Part shown: positions 1 through 9,930 of the stretch, one piece after another
Layout: every line of letters begins with the position of its first letter
Numbering within the stretch: the first letter of the stretch is position 1
Assembly: GCF_004345725.1 (NCBI RefSeq)
Contig: NZ_SLXG01000013.1
Span: 1 to 64,000, forward strand
Source of the DNA: Crenobacter luteus
GTDB taxonomy: Bacteria; Pseudomonadota; Gammaproteobacteria; Burkholderiales; Chromobacteriaceae
DNA: 64,000 nucleotides
Reading direction: 5' to 3'
Position numbers and translations under genes: made by a program
Notes under the pieces: generated by a model
Seen by the model: only the letters and a program-made list of their open reading frames with translations
What the model was told of the DNA's origin: nothing
Databases searched by the model: none

Positions 1-102
1 ATTCTAGGGACGGGCAGGCGGGCGGTCTGTGGGCGCTGTGTGCGCGGATTGCGCGCCTTGGCTGACCGTGTGTGACGGCGTGTGACGGCGGCGGGCTGGC
101 GC

Positions 103-136
103 GTTAACGAAGCTTGCGGCGCAACGTTTCGTTAAC
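103..136. repeat. 9-bp inverted repeat, possible operator or terminator
   Basis: GTTAACGAA (103-111) faces TTCGTTAAC (128-136) across 16 bases. It is AT-rich against a very GC-rich background and lies outside any gene, so a protein-binding site for the gene to the left of the window is possible. No T-run follows, so a terminator is less likely. Just before it, TGTGACGGCG is repeated directly at 71-80 and 81-90. Nothing else is recognisable in bases 1-184, apart from a palindrome around AACGTT at 139-154. Confidence 0.3.
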
Positions 137-184
137 ACCGGCCAACGTTGGCCGAAGCGGGGAGAGGGGAAAGCCAGGCCGCGC

Positions 185-1459
185 TCAGGCCGGTTTCTTG
201 CGCGCGCTGCGCGGTTTCGGCTGGGCGGCGGGCGCCTCCGCCAGCCAGGCGAGCACGCCGCGCGCGGCGGCGCGGCCGGTGGCGAAGCAGGCGGTCAACA
301 GGTAGCCGCCGGTCGGCGCCTCCCAGTCGAGCATCTCGCCGGCGCAGAACACGCCGGGCAGCGCCTTGACCATCAGGTTCGCGTCGAGCGCCTCGAAGGC
401 GACGCCGCCGGCGCTGCTGATCGCCTCGTCGATCGGGCGCGGCGCCACGAGCGTGACCGGCAGCGCCTTGATCGCGGCGGCGACGCGCGCCGGATCGTGC
501 ATGCCGTCCTTGCCGAGCACCTCCCACAGCAGGCCGACCTTGACGCCCTTGAGCCCCAACCGGCTTTGCAGGTGGCTGGCGATCGAGCGCGAGCCGCGCG
601 GGTGCGCGACCTCGGCGGCGACCCACTCGGCGCTGCGCTCGGGCGCGAGGTCGAGCGTCAGCGTCGCGCGGCCGTGCGCGGCGATCGCGTCGCGCAGGCG
701 CGCCGACAGCGCGTAGACCAGGCTGCCCTCGACGCCGCTCGCGGTCACCACGCACTCGCCGCGCTTGAGCGGTTCGTCGCCGCAGGCGGCGGCGACCGCC
801 TTCAGGGGCGCGCCGGCGAACCTGGTCGAGAAGTGTTCGCTCCAGCCGACGTCGAAGCCGCAATTGGCCGGCGCGAGCGGCGCGACGGCGACGCCGCGCT
901 CGGCCAGGGTTTTCACCCACGCGCCGTCCGAGCCGAGCTTGGCCCAGCTGGCGCCGCCCAGCGCCAGCAGCGTCGCGTCGGCCTTCACCGCTTTCTCGCC
1001 GTCGGGCGTCGCGAAGCGCAGGGCGCCGGCCTCGTCCCAGCCCAGCCAGCGGTGGCGCACGTGGATCGCGACGCCCGATGCGCGCAGGCGCGCCAGCCAC
1101 GCGCGCAGCAGCGGCGCGGCCTTCATTTCGGTCGGGAACACGCGGCCGGACGAGCCGACGAAGGTCTCGATGCCGAGGCCGTGCACCCAGTCGCGCAGCG
1201 CCGGGCCGTCGAAGTCGGCCAGCAGCGGCGCCAACGCCTCGCGGCGCGCGCCGTAGCGCGCGAAGAAGGGCTCGTTCGGCTCGGAGTGGGTGATGTTCAT
1301 GCCGCCGACGCCGGCCAGCAGGAATTTGCGCCCGACCGACGGCATCGCGTCGTAGAGGTCGACCGCGACGCCGGCGGCGGCCAGCACCTCGGCGGCGATC
1401 AGGCCGGCCGGCCCGCCGCCGACGACGGCGACGCGGGGGGTGGAGCGAGATGCGGGCAT
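185..1459 (-). CDS. TIGR03862 family flavoprotein (HI0933/YhiN-like)
   Basis: A 424-residue FAD-dependent oxidoreductase of the HI0933/YhiN class. The dinucleotide-binding signature VVGGGPAGL is at residues 12-20. The family's GVGGMNITHSE segment follows at about 50-60, and the C-terminal FAD-contacting stretch CAGEMLDWEAPTGGY is present. Substrate and physiological role are unknown for the family. The start at 1459 was chosen because the flavoprotein fold begins within ten residues of it; the in-frame extension to 1618 is low-complexity and Arg/Pro-rich. It is divergent from the DUF3141 gene. Confidence 0.85.
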   Translation of the reverse strand: MPASRSTPRVAVVGGGPAGLIAAEVLAAAGVAVDLYDAMPSVGRKFLLAGVGGMNITHSEPNEPFFARYGARREALAPLLADFDGPALRDWVHGLGIETFVGSSGRVFPTEMKAAPLLRAWLARLRASGVAIHVRHRWLGWDEAGALRFATPDGEKAVKADATLLALGGASWAKLGSDGAWVKTLAERGVAVAPLAPANCGFDVGWSEHFSTRFAGAPLKAVAAACGDEPLKRGECVVTASGVEGSLVYALSARLRDAIAAHGRATLTLDLAPERSAEWVAAEVAHPRGSRSIASHLQSRLGLKGVKVGLLWEVLGKDGMHDPARVAAAIKALPVTLVAPRPIDEAISSAGGVAFEALDANLMVKALPGVFCAGEMLDWEAPTGGYLLTACFATGRAAARGVLAWLAEAPAAQPKPRSARKKPA

Positions 1460-1674
1460 GGGCGGTTCCTCGAGCGGTGACGGGCAGGCGGCGATGTTAG
1501 CAAGAATGGCGCCGCCGCGCGCGACGGGGCCGTGACCGGGGGCTCGGCCAACGTCGGGGGTGGCGGGCGTTGCGCCCCGCCGACAGCCGCGCGCCGCGCG
1601 GCGCGGAATTTTTTGCATCGCAACAAAAGCGGCGTAAAGTGGACCGATCGATTCGTCATCGTCCGGAGACCCGC

Positions 1675-4086
1675 ATGCCGTCGCAATCCGCCGCCTTCCC
1701 GTTCATCCCGACGCCGATCCGGCAGGCGCTCGACTACTGGACCGACGCCTGGCAGCGCGGCGTCCTGTTCCTCGACGCGCTGCGCGAGCGCGGCAACGTC
1801 TACCTCGAACACGCGCGCTCGGGCAAGCCGCCGGTGCTCGTGTTCGACTACGAGATCATCGTCGACGGCCGCACGCTAGCGCGCCCGGCCAACTACGCGC
1901 TGGCGGCGATCAAGGCGCCGGACGGCTGCCCGGCCACCGACCCGAAAAAGCGCCCCTTCGTGGTGATCGACCCGCGCGCCGGCCACGGCCCGGGCATCGG
2001 CGGCTTCAAGATGGACAGCGAGATCGGCATCGCGCTGCAACAGGGCCACCCGTGCTACTTCGTGATGTTCTTCCCGCAGCCGGTGCCGGGCCAGACGATC
2101 GAGTCGGTCGCGCGCGCCGAGGCGGCCTTCCTCGACAAGGTCAACGCGCTGCACCCGGAGGCCGCCGGCAAGCCCTTCGTGATCGGCAACTGCCAGGGCG
2201 GCTGGGCGCTGGCGATGCTGGCCGCCGCCCGCCCCGAGCTGGTCGGCCCGCTGCTGTTGGCCGGCTCGCCCTTGTCGTACTGGGCCGGCGAGCGCGGCAA
2301 GAACCCGATGCGCTACGCCGGCGGCCTGCTGGGCGGCACCTGGGGCGCGTCGTTCGCCGGCGACCTCGGCCACGGCACCTTCGACGGCGCCTACCTGGTC
2401 AACAATTTCGAGCAGCTCGACCCGGCCAACACCTACTGGAAAAAGCTCTACCACCTGTACGCCGCGGTCGACAGCGAGCGCGAACGCTTCCTCGAGTTCG
2501 AGCGCTGGTGGGGCGGCCACTACCTGCTCAACAAGGCCGAGATGGAGTGGATCACGCAGAACCTGTTCGTCGGCAACCGGCTCTCCGCCGGCGAGGTGAG
2601 CACCGAGGACGGCGCGCTGCGCGTCGACCTGAGGAACATCCGCTCGCCTATCGTCGTGTTCGCCTCGTGGGGCGACAACATCACGCCGCCGCAACAGGCG
2701 CTGGGCTGGATTGCCGACCTGTACGACAGCGTCGCCGACATCCGCGTCAACGAGCAGACCATCGTCTACTGCCTGCACGAGAAGGTCGGCCACCTCGGCA
2801 TCTTCGTGTCGGCCGGCGTCGCCAACAAGGAACACAGCGAATTCGCCAGCGCGCTCGACCTGATCGACGTGCTGCCGCCGGGCCTTTACGAGGCGGTCAT
2901 CGAAGACACCCACCCCGAGACGCCGGGGCTCGAATACGTCGCCGGCCGCTACGTGATCCGCTTCGAGCCGCGCGACGTGGCCGACATCCTCGCGCTCGAC
3001 GACGGCCGCGACGACGAGCGCGCCTTCGAGGTGGTGCGCCGCGTGTCCGAGATCAACCAGAGCGTCTACGACGCCTTCGTGTCGCCGTGGCTGCGCGCGC
3101 TGTCCAGCGACGCGTCCGCCGCGCTGTGGCGCAACCTGAACCCGGCGCGCTTCGAGCGCGCGTTCTTCTCCGACCTCAACCCGGCGCTCGCGGCGATCAA
3201 GCCGTTGGCCGAGCAGGTGCGTGCGCGACGCGCGCCCGTCGCGCCCGACAACCCGTTGTGGGCGGTACAGGAAGCGGTCTCGGCCAACGTCGCCGCGCTG
3301 CTCGACCGCTACCGCGACGCGCGCGACGCGGCGCAGGAGGCGCTGTTCTTCTCGATCTACGAGTCGCCGTGGCTGGCGGCGGCGGTCGGCCTCAAGCCGG
3401 CGGCAGAACGCGCGCTGAAAAGCCGCGAGCACGGCTGGGAGCGGGCCGAGCGGCTGCGCCTGCAGCGCGCGGCGCTCGCGGCCTGCTACGAGCACGGCTC
3501 GCCGCTGGCCGGCTTCCTGCGCCTGTTGATCTACGTCGCGATCGGCACCGGCGTGGTCGACGAGCGCCCGTTCAACGGCATCCGCCGCGTGATGCGCGAC
3601 ACCGGGCTGGACGCGAAGCTGACGTTGGCCGAGCTCAAGGAAATCATCAAGCGCCAGACCTTCCTGGTGCGCGAGGACGAGGAACGCGCACTGGCCGGCC
3701 TGCCGGCGCTGCTGCCCGAGGCACACCAGCGACGCCAGGCGCTCGAGCTGGCGCGCGAACTGTTGGCGCTGCCGGGCAAGATCAGCGACGAGAAGGAAGG
3801 CCGCCTGGCGCGCGTCGCCGCCGTGCTGGGGCTGGACGGCATCGCGCCGACGGCCGCCGCCGAGTCGGTCGCCAGCGCGCCGACCGACGCGCAGCCGGCC
3901 GTACCCGCACCCGCACCCGCACCCGCACCCGCCAAGGCTATCGCACCCGAGAAGACGGAACCCGCCAAACCGCGCCGTCGCAGCAGCAAGACCGCCGCGC
4001 CGCTCGCCTCGACCGAGGTGCCGGCACCGGCCGCCAAGCCCGCGCCGCGCACCCGCCGCGCCGCGCCCAAGCCGCCCAAGGCCTGA
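1675..4086 (+). CDS. DUF3141 protein, PHA-synthase-like alpha/beta hydrolase
   Basis: An 803-residue protein of the DUF3141 family, related to polyhydroxyalkanoate synthases. The hydrolase core contains GNCQGG at residues 171-176, equivalent to the Cys-centred lipase-like box of PhaC. A long helical region follows. The last ~80 residues are a Pro/Ala/Lys-rich tail resembling PHA-granule-binding phasin tails; part of it is five tandem ACCCGC hexamers (3903-3932). Catalytic activity is not established for the family. The ATG at 1675 follows GGAGA at a normal distance; the longer open frame upstream has no homology-like features. A strong terminator follows at 4106. Confidence 0.75.
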   Translation: MPSQSAAFPFIPTPIRQALDYWTDAWQRGVLFLDALRERGNVYLEHARSGKPPVLVFDYEIIVDGRTLARPANYALAAIKAPDGCPATDPKKRPFVVIDPRAGHGPGIGGFKMDSEIGIALQQGHPCYFVMFFPQPVPGQTIESVARAEAAFLDKVNALHPEAAGKPFVIGNCQGGWALAMLAAARPELVGPLLLAGSPLSYWAGERGKNPMRYAGGLLGGTWGASFAGDLGHGTFDGAYLVNNFEQLDPANTYWKKLYHLYAAVDSERERFLEFERWWGGHYLLNKAEMEWITQNLFVGNRLSAGEVSTEDGALRVDLRNIRSPIVVFASWGDNITPPQQALGWIADLYDSVADIRVNEQTIVYCLHEKVGHLGIFVSAGVANKEHSEFASALDLIDVLPPGLYEAVIEDTHPETPGLEYVAGRYVIRFEPRDVADILALDDGRDDERAFEVVRRVSEINQSVYDAFVSPWLRALSSDASAALWRNLNPARFERAFFSDLNPALAAIKPLAEQVRARRAPVAPDNPLWAVQEAVSANVAALLDRYRDARDAAQEALFFSIYESPWLAAAVGLKPAAERALKSREHGWERAERLRLQRAALAACYEHGSPLAGFLRLLIYVAIGTGVVDERPFNGIRRVMRDTGLDAKLTLAELKEIIKRQTFLVREDEERALAGLPALLPEAHQRRQALELARELLALPGKISDEKEGRLARVAAVLGLDGIAPTAAAESVASAPTDAQPAVPAPAPAPAPAKAIAPEKTEPAKPRRRSSKTAAPLASTEVPAPAAKPAPRTRRAAPKPPKA
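3903..3932 (+). repeat. Hexanucleotide tandem repeat ACCCGC x5
   Basis: Five perfect tandem copies of ACCCGC lie inside the DUF3141 gene and encode alternating Pro-Ala. Slippage here would change the length of the tail in steps of two residues without shifting the frame. Confidence 0.8.
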
Positions 4087-4105
4087 GCGGCCACGCCAGC
4101 GGAAC

Positions 4106-4131
4106 GACGGCGCTACGGCGCCGTCTTTTTT
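4106..4131 (+). terminator. Rho-independent terminator after DUF3141 gene
   Basis: GACGGCGC (4106-4113) and GCGCCGTC (4118-4125) form an 8-bp stem with a TACG loop, followed by six T. Confidence 0.85.
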
Positions 4132-4197
4132 GCGTCGCGCCGGCCGGCGCGCGCTACACTGTCGCCCTTTGACGAATCCGACCCCGCGAGCCCACCC

Positions 4198-4734
4198 ATG
4201 GCGCTATCCGCCACCATCTACAAAGCCAACCTCAGCATCTCCGACATGGACCGCGGCTACTACGCCGAACACGCGCTGACCATCGCCCAGCACCCGTCCG
4301 AAACGCTCGAACGGATGATGCTGCGCGTCGCGGTGTTCGCGCTGCACGCGAGCGAGACGCTGACCTTCACCAAGGGCCTGTGCGCCGACGACGAGCCGGA
4401 AATCTGGCAGAAGAACTACAGCGACGAGATCGAGCTGTGGCTGGACCTGGGCGAGCCGGACGAGAAGCGGCTGAAGAAGGCCTGCGGCCGCGCCGACGCG
4501 GTGTGGCTGTACTGCTACGGCGGCCGCGCCGCCGAGATCTGGTGGCAGGGCATGAAGGGCAAGAGCGCTCGCTTCGCCAACCTGAACGTGATCAATATCG
4601 CGCCGGCGACGCTGGCCGGGCTGGTCACGCTCGCCGAGCGCGGCATGCAGCTCACCGCGACGATACAGGACGGCCAGCTGTGGCTGTCGAACGGCGAAAC
4701 GACGGTGCTGGTCGAGGGCGAGCGCTGGCAGTAA
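4198..4734 (+). CDS. YaeQ family protein
   Basis: A 178-residue full-length YaeQ protein, beginning MALSATIYKANLSISDMDR and keeping the family's conserved acidic and tyrosine-rich N-terminal half (DMDRGYYAEHALTIAQHPSE). YaeQ was named as a multicopy suppressor of RfaH defects in enterobacteria, and its fold resembles PD-(D/E)XK nucleases, but the cellular role is unknown. The gene stands alone between a terminator upstream and a convergent pagL whose stop is 15 bases away. A TACACT -10-like element at 4155 could be its promoter. Confidence 0.9.
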   Translation: MALSATIYKANLSISDMDRGYYAEHALTIAQHPSETLERMMLRVAVFALHASETLTFTKGLCADDEPEIWQKNYSDEIELWLDLGEPDEKRLKKACGRADAVWLYCYGGRAAEIWWQGMKGKSARFANLNVINIAPATLAGLVTLAERGMQLTATIQDGQLWLSNGETTVLVEGERWQ

Positions 4735-4749
4735 GGCGCGACAAGCGCC

Positions 4750-5277
4750 TCACAGCAGCCAGCGGTAGCGCAACGCGAACATGTCGGCGCCGGGGTTGGG
4801 GTGCTTGAGGCCGCCGTTGGAGAAGTGCCGCGCCTCGGCGCTCAGCTCGTGCGCGCCGAAGGCGTAGCCGACGCCGAGGCGCGACGCGAACTGCCATCGG
4901 CTGCTCAGGTCGTAGCCCGGCGCCCACACCGTTTCGGACAGCCAGGCCAGACCGAGTCCGGCCTCGACGAAGGGCCCCCAGCCGGCGCGCACGGTCTTGA
5001 AGCGGTAGTGCAGCACCGGCAGCGCGCTGACGCTCCACACGCGGCCCGTCTCGGTGTCGTGGCGGCCCGCCTCCAGCTCGGCGCGCGTTACGAGCGCGCC
5101 GGTGTCGTCGTCCAGCCAGCGCCACGGCAGCGTCCAGCCCAGCGCGACGCGCAGGTCGTCGAGCTCGCCCTGCCAGTGCGGCCGCGAAACCTGCCCGACC
5201 GACAGCCCGACCGCGTCCACCGCCCACGCGGCCTGCGCCAGCACGCAGACCGCCACCCCCGTCACGATGCGTCCCAT
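4750..5277 (-). CDS. pagL: Lipid A 3-O-deacylase PagL-type outer-membrane protein
   Basis: 175 residues with an N-terminal signal peptide (cleavage probably after AWA, about residue 19), then a small beta-barrel. The family's catalytic segment is visible near the C-terminus as EARHFSNGGLKHPNPG: the His-Ser pair of the active site followed by NGG and NPG. The protein ends in an aromatic beta-strand (FALRYRWLL), as expected for BAM-dependent insertion. PagL removes the 3-position acyl chain of lipid A from the outer leaflet, reducing endotoxicity and antimicrobial peptide sensitivity. The start at 5277 has a GGGGAG ribosome site. Confidence 0.85.
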   Translation of the reverse strand: MGRIVTGVAVCVLAQAAWAVDAVGLSVGQVSRPHWQGELDDLRVALGWTLPWRWLDDDTGALVTRAELEAGRHDTETGRVWSVSALPVLHYRFKTVRAGWGPFVEAGLGLAWLSETVWAPGYDLSSRWQFASRLGVGYAFGAHELSAEARHFSNGGLKHPNPGADMFALRYRWLL

Positions 5278-5337
5278 CGCCGTCTCCCCGTCCCCCGGAT
5301 CCTCCCTTGACGATAGCCGCTCGCGGCGCCGGATGCG

Positions 5338-5363
5338 AAAAGGGGCGCCCCTCGGGGCGCCCC
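5338..5363 (-). terminator. Terminator of the glycine-zipper gene
   Basis: On the minus strand GGGGCGCC pairs with GGCGCCCC and is followed by TTTT (plus-strand 5341-5338). It lies 20 bases past the stop of the gene at 5383-5868. Confidence 0.75.
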
Positions 5364-5382
5364 GCTTGCGGCAGGCGGCGGC

Positions 5383-5868
5383 TCAGCGCGCGACCGGCTC
5401 GGCGCTGACGCGCAGCTCCAGCCGCTTGCCCGGGTCCGCCGGCAGCGTCACCGTCTCGCGCTGGCCGCGCCAGTCGTAGGTCACCGCGTAACCGACCAGC
5501 TGGCGCTGCAGCGTCGGCTGGCAGGACGGCGCCGCCGGCGCTGCCCCGCCCATCTGCTGGCCGATCTGCCGGCCGACCATCGCGCCGCCGATCGCGCCGA
5601 CCACGGTCGCGACCTTCTTGCCGCTGCCGCCGCCGACCTGGTTGCCGGCCAGGCCGCCGAGCAGGCCGCCGATCACCGCGCCGCCGTTCTCGGCCGTCAC
5701 CAGGCCGCCGAGCCCGCCGGCCGCCTGCGCACCCGTCGCGGCGCACGGGGTCTGGATCTGTTCGTATACCGGCTCGCTGCGGATCACCGTCGCGTAGTCG
5801 GTATAGCTGAGGGCGTGCACCGCGCCGCTGGCGAGCGCGAGAAGGGAAAGGACGAGGCTGTTCTTCAT
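5383..5868 (-). CDS. Glycine-zipper 2TM domain protein, envelope
   Basis: 161 residues with a Sec signal peptide (MKNSLVLSLLALASGAVHA) and no lipobox cysteine. A Gly-rich double zipper at about residues 50-105 (AVIGGLLGGLAGNQVGGGSG, then VVGAIGGAMVGRQIGQ) matches the glycine-zipper 2TM domain of SlyB/Rick_17kDa_Anti-like envelope proteins. The C-terminal part (TYDWRGQRETVTLPADPG) resembles the small domain found after such zippers. Role unknown, probably in envelope integrity. It is a single gene with its own terminator. Confidence 0.8.
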   Translation of the reverse strand: MKNSLVLSLLALASGAVHALSYTDYATVIRSEPVYEQIQTPCAATGAQAAGGLGGLVTAENGGAVIGGLLGGLAGNQVGGGSGKKVATVVGAIGGAMVGRQIGQQMGGAAPAAPSCQPTLQRQLVGYAVTYDWRGQRETVTLPADPGKRLELRVSAEPVAR

Positions 5869-5961
5869 GGTCGGGGGCTTCTCGGGTTGATCGCGGCATC
5901 TGCCGCCGGCGCCGAGTATAGGAGGACGACTGCGCCGGCTGTATGAAGAACTGTTAGCGAG

Positions 5962-5989
5962 TTTGAAGCGGCCGGCGACGGGCTATGCT
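5962..5989 (+). promoter_or_regulatory. Candidate promoter of the truncated globin gene
   Basis: TTTGAA (5962-5967) and TATGCT (5984-5989) are separated by 16 bases, 51 bases before the start codon. Confidence 0.4.
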
Positions 5990-6040
5990 GACGATGCGCG
6001 ACCGGCATCCGCCGGCCGCCACACCGGAAAGGAGAACACG

Positions 6041-6508
6041 ATGAAAACCTCGCGCATTACCCTGCTGTCGACGGTCTTCGCGCTGGGCGCCGGCTGTGCA
6101 CCGTTCGCGCTGGCGCAGCAGCCGGACGCCAAGGCGCCGCTCTTCGAGCGGCTCGGCGGCCTGCGCGGCATCACCGTCGTCGTCGACGACTTCGTCGACC
6201 GGCTGGCGAAGAACCGCACGATCCGCGCCAACCGCGCGGTCAAGGACAGCCTGGACCGTAGCGGCGCGCCCTACCTGAAGTTCCAGGTCGCGCAGATGGT
6301 GTGCGAGGTCACCGGCGGGCCGTGTCGCTACACCGGCCGCACGATGAAGGAGTCGCACGCCCACCTGGGTATCGTCGAGAAGGAATGGGCGGCGATGGCC
6401 AAGGACTTCAAGGCCTCGCTCGACCGCTTCAAGGTACCGGCCGCCGAGCAGCGCGAGCTGTTCGACATCGTCGGCACCACCAAGGCCGACATCGTCACCG
6501 CACGCTAA
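6041..6508 (+). CDS. Secreted group 1 truncated hemoglobin
   Basis: 155 residues. The first 25 are a Sec signal peptide ending ALA, so the mature globin should be periplasmic, unlike most cytoplasmic truncated hemoglobins. The globin part starts at LFERLGGLRGITVVVDDF, the typical group 1 A/B-helix region. YTGRTMKESHAHLGI supplies the likely proximal haem ligand His106. Group 1 proteins bind oxygen and can dioxygenate nitric oxide; an NO or oxygen role at the membrane is inference. The start at 6041 has a strong GGAAAGGAG site. Confidence 0.8.
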   Translation: MKTSRITLLSTVFALGAGCAPFALAQQPDAKAPLFERLGGLRGITVVVDDFVDRLAKNRTIRANRAVKDSLDRSGAPYLKFQVAQMVCEVTGGPCRYTGRTMKESHAHLGIVEKEWAAMAKDFKASLDRFKVPAAEQRELFDIVGTTKADIVTAR

Positions 6509-6520
6509 AAACCGCCGGTT

Positions 6521-6838
6521 TCAGCGCGCGCCGGTGCTGCCGAACTCGGCCGGCGTCATGACGTAGAACACGTCGACGCCGGCCGCCTTCAGGTGCGCGA
6601 GCAGGCGCTCGGCCTCGTCGGCGCCGAGCACCAGCGTCAGCTCGACCGGCAGGTCGGCCAGCTCGAAAAAGCGCGCCGAGCGGCGACGGCCGTGCGCGCC
6701 GAAGCCCTCGGCCGCGGCGACCAGCGTCGCGCCGGCCAGCCCCATCCGCCGCGCCTCGTCGAGCAGCCAGTCGGCCAGCGGCCGGCCCTCGTGACGGCGG
6801 TCCTGGTGGGTGAAAAAGGTCAGTTGGTAGCCGTGCAT
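6521..6838 (-). CDS. DUF190 protein, PII-like
   Basis: 105 residues, starting MHGYQLTFFTHQDRRHEGRP and matching the DUF190 family, whose fold is PII-like. DUF190 genes often sit beside crcB, as here: it lies 26 bases downstream of crcB on the same strand. A regulatory role for the fluoride channel is inference from that linkage. The ribosome site GGGAG precedes the ATG. Confidence 0.8.
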   Translation of the reverse strand: MHGYQLTFFTHQDRRHEGRPLADWLLDEARRMGLAGATLVAAAEGFGAHGRRRSARFFELADLPVELTLVLGADEAERLLAHLKAAGVDVFYVMTPAEFGSTGAR

Positions 6839-6864
6839 GGCTCTTTACTCCCGGAAAAACCCGC

Positions 6865-7251
6865 TCACGCCGGCCTGAACCACGCCGCGCCGCACACGAG
6901 ACCGAGCAGCGTCATCGCCAGCGAGCCCGCGACGTGCAGCGCGATCGCGCCGCCGGCCCAGGCGAGCCGGCCTTGCTGCAGCAGCGTCACCACCTCGGCC
7001 GAAAAGGTCGAGAAGGTGGTCAGCCCGCCGAGAAAACCGGTGATCGCGAACAGCCGCCACTCGGGCGACAGCCCCGCGTACTGGCCGAAAAAGGCCAGCG
7101 CCAGCCCGATCAGGTAGCCGCCGAGCAGGTTGGCCAGCAGCGTGCCCGGCGGCACCGTCGGGAACAGCGCGTTGAACGCCGAGCCCAGCAGCCAGCGCAA
7201 CAGCGCGCCCAGCGAGGCGCCGGCGCCGATGGCGATCACGGATCGAATCAT
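6865..7251 (-). CDS. crcB: Fluoride ion exporter CrcB/Fluc
   Basis: 128 residues, four transmembrane helices, normal Fluc length. The family signatures are visible: GALLRWLLG in TM1, [14 protein letters not shown] in TM2 with the pore Asn, and [13 protein letters not shown] in TM3 with the Phe box and central Na+-binding region. Fluc forms an antiparallel dimer that exports fluoride passively. It is operonic with the DUF190 gene. I looked for a fluoride riboswitch in the 64 bases upstream and did not see one; the region holds a copy of the dispersed 10-mer instead (7300-7309). Confidence 0.95.
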   Translation of the reverse strand: MIRSVIAIGAGASLGALLRWLLGSAFNALFPTVPPGTLLANLLGGYLIGLALAFFGQYAGLSPEWRLFAITGFLGGLTTFSTFSAEVVTLLQQGRLAWAGGAIALHVAGSLAMTLLGLVCGAAWFRPA

Positions 7252-7315
7252 GGCTTCCCTCGTCGCAAATGTCCCTCATCGTAGCAGCCGCGCGGCGCGC
7301 TCGGCCAACCCCGGC

Positions 7316-7516
7316 TCAGCGGCGCAGCCACCACAGCAACAACGACAGCAGGACCGACAGCACAAGGCAGGTGCCGAGCGGGAAATAGAAGTCGACCCCG
7401 TCGCGGACGATGTGGATATCGCCCGGCAGCCGGCCCAGCGGCAGGCGCGACAGCCAGGGCCAGGCCAAACCGGCCAGCACGAGCAGCAGGCCGAGCACGA
7501 GCAGCAAGCGCGACAT
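7316..7516 (-). CDS. DUF2905 small membrane protein
   Basis: 66 residues with two transmembrane helices flanking the family core LPLGRLPGDIHI. The segment GRLPGDIHIVRDGVDFYFPL is diagnostic of DUF2905. Function unknown. The start at 7516 (MSRLLLVLGLLLVLAG) puts the first helix directly at the N-terminus; the upstream extension in the same frame is unconvincing. It is divergent from rtcB. Confidence 0.85.
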   Translation of the reverse strand: MSRLLLVLGLLLVLAGLAWPWLSRLPLGRLPGDIHIVRDGVDFYFPLGTCLVLSVLLSLLLWWLRR

Positions 7517-7593
7517 CGAGGGACCCTCGCAAGGCGTGGAGGCTGCGTGTTCGACCGCGCCGGACGGCAAACGATCCGCACCGGCCGCGCCGA

Positions 7594-7622
7594 TTGAGCC
7601 GACGCCCGCGCGGGGCTATACG
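7594..7622 (+). promoter_or_regulatory. Candidate sigma-70 promoter of rtcB
   Basis: TTGAGC (7594-7599) and TATACG (7617-7622) are separated by exactly 17 bases, 28 bases before the rtcB ATG. Confidence 0.5.
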
Positions 7623-7649
7623 AAGGGAAGGGGACGAGGACGGACGACG

Positions 7650-8863
<1,214 letters not shown>

Positions 8864-8867
<4 letters not shown>

Positions 8868-9793
8868 GCATTGACGAAGCGGCCGATCGCCGCGTAGGTC
8901 TCCTTGCACTCGTCCGACACCAGCGCCTCCATGTTCAGGAAGGCGTGGATCATGTCGTCGAAGTGCAGGTGCTCGGCCGGCACGCCGACCTCGGCCAACT
9001 GGTCGAGGTAGGACAGCCCCTCGTCGCGCAGCGGGTCGAAGCCGGCGGTCACCATCAGCGTGCGCGGCAGCCGGGTGGTGAAGTCGCCAAACAGCGGCGA
9101 CGCGGTGCGGCGGTTCTCGCCACGGCGGAAGTAATGCTCGAAGTACCAGGCGGCGCGCTGCTTGTCGAGGAAGTAGTCGCTGCCGTTCTCGTCGACCGAC
9201 GGTTGGCCGAGCGTGTAGTCGAGGCTGGGGTAGATCAGCACCTGGCGGTCGACGTGCAGCGAGGCGTCGAACTGCGCGCGCGCGGCGATGGTCGCGGCCA
9301 GCGCGCCGCCGGCCGAGTCGCCGGCCAGCGTCAGCTCGTGACGGTAGGGCAGCTGCTGCGCGTCGAGCACCTCCCACACGCCGCGCGCGGCGGCGTCGGC
9401 GTCGGCCAGGCCGGCCGGGTAAGGGTGCTCGGGTGCGAGCCGGTAGTCGACCGACACCACGCAGTGGTGGGTGGCCGCGGCCAGCCGGCGGCAGATCGGG
9501 TCGTAGACCTCGACGCTGCCGGCCATGTGGCCGCCGCCGTGGAAGAACACGATCACCGGCCGCGCCTCGCCCGGCGCGGTGTGGTAGACGCGCACCGGCA
9601 CGCCGGCGCGCCGCACCGTGCCGTCGGCCACGTGCGCGACCGGCGGGCCGGCCGGCACCAGCGAGCGCGTGATGCTGGCGAGCGCCTCGCGCGCGACGGC
9701 GGCGGTCGGCGTGAAACCGCTGGCGACGCGGATGGCGACCTGGCGGTTGAATCCGGCCAACCAGGGGGCGAGCTTGGGACTGACGCTGTGCAT
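8864..9793 (-). CDS. HSL-family alpha/beta hydrolase (esterase/lipase)
   Basis: 309 residues of the hormone-sensitive-lipase (esterase family IV) type. The oxyanion-hole HGGG (FFHGGGHMAG), the DYRLAPEHPYPAG segment and the nucleophile elbow GDSAGG are present, with the acid in FDPLRDEG and the catalytic His in DDMIHAFLNM. These enzymes hydrolyse short- to medium-chain acyl esters; the natural substrate cannot be read from sequence. The start at 9793 (MHSVSPKLAPWL) avoids a basic 21-residue extension. It converges on rtcB with a 4-base overlap. Confidence 0.9.
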
Positions 9794-9894
9794 GGACGGG
9801 CTCCGGGGACGGGACGGACGGGGAAGCCGCGCGCTTCCCACCCCCAGTGTAGCCAAGATGCATAGCCGCTGCGCCGAAACGGCGCGCGTCCGCC

Positions 9895-9923
9895 TTGGGC
9901 GCGGCGGCCATCCGCGCTACCAT
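9895..9923 (+). promoter_or_regulatory. Candidate promoter placing transcription start at the ygjP ATG
   Basis: TTGGGC (9895-9900), 17 bases, TACCAT (9918-9923). The ATG at 9931 lies 7 bases past the -10, where transcription normally starts, and no Shine-Dalgarno precedes it, so the mRNA may be leaderless. Confidence 0.5.
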
Positions 9924-9930
9924 CGCGGCC

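Noticed and set aside
5869-6040. Shared regulatory element between the glycine-zipper and globin genes
   Set aside because: Apart from a modest promoter-like pair for the globin gene, nothing repeated or palindromic stands out.
7252-7315. Possible fluoride riboswitch upstream of crcB
   Set aside because: Only 64 bases are available and I do not find the conserved pseudoknot sequence blocks; the spacer mainly holds a copy of the dispersed 10-mer.
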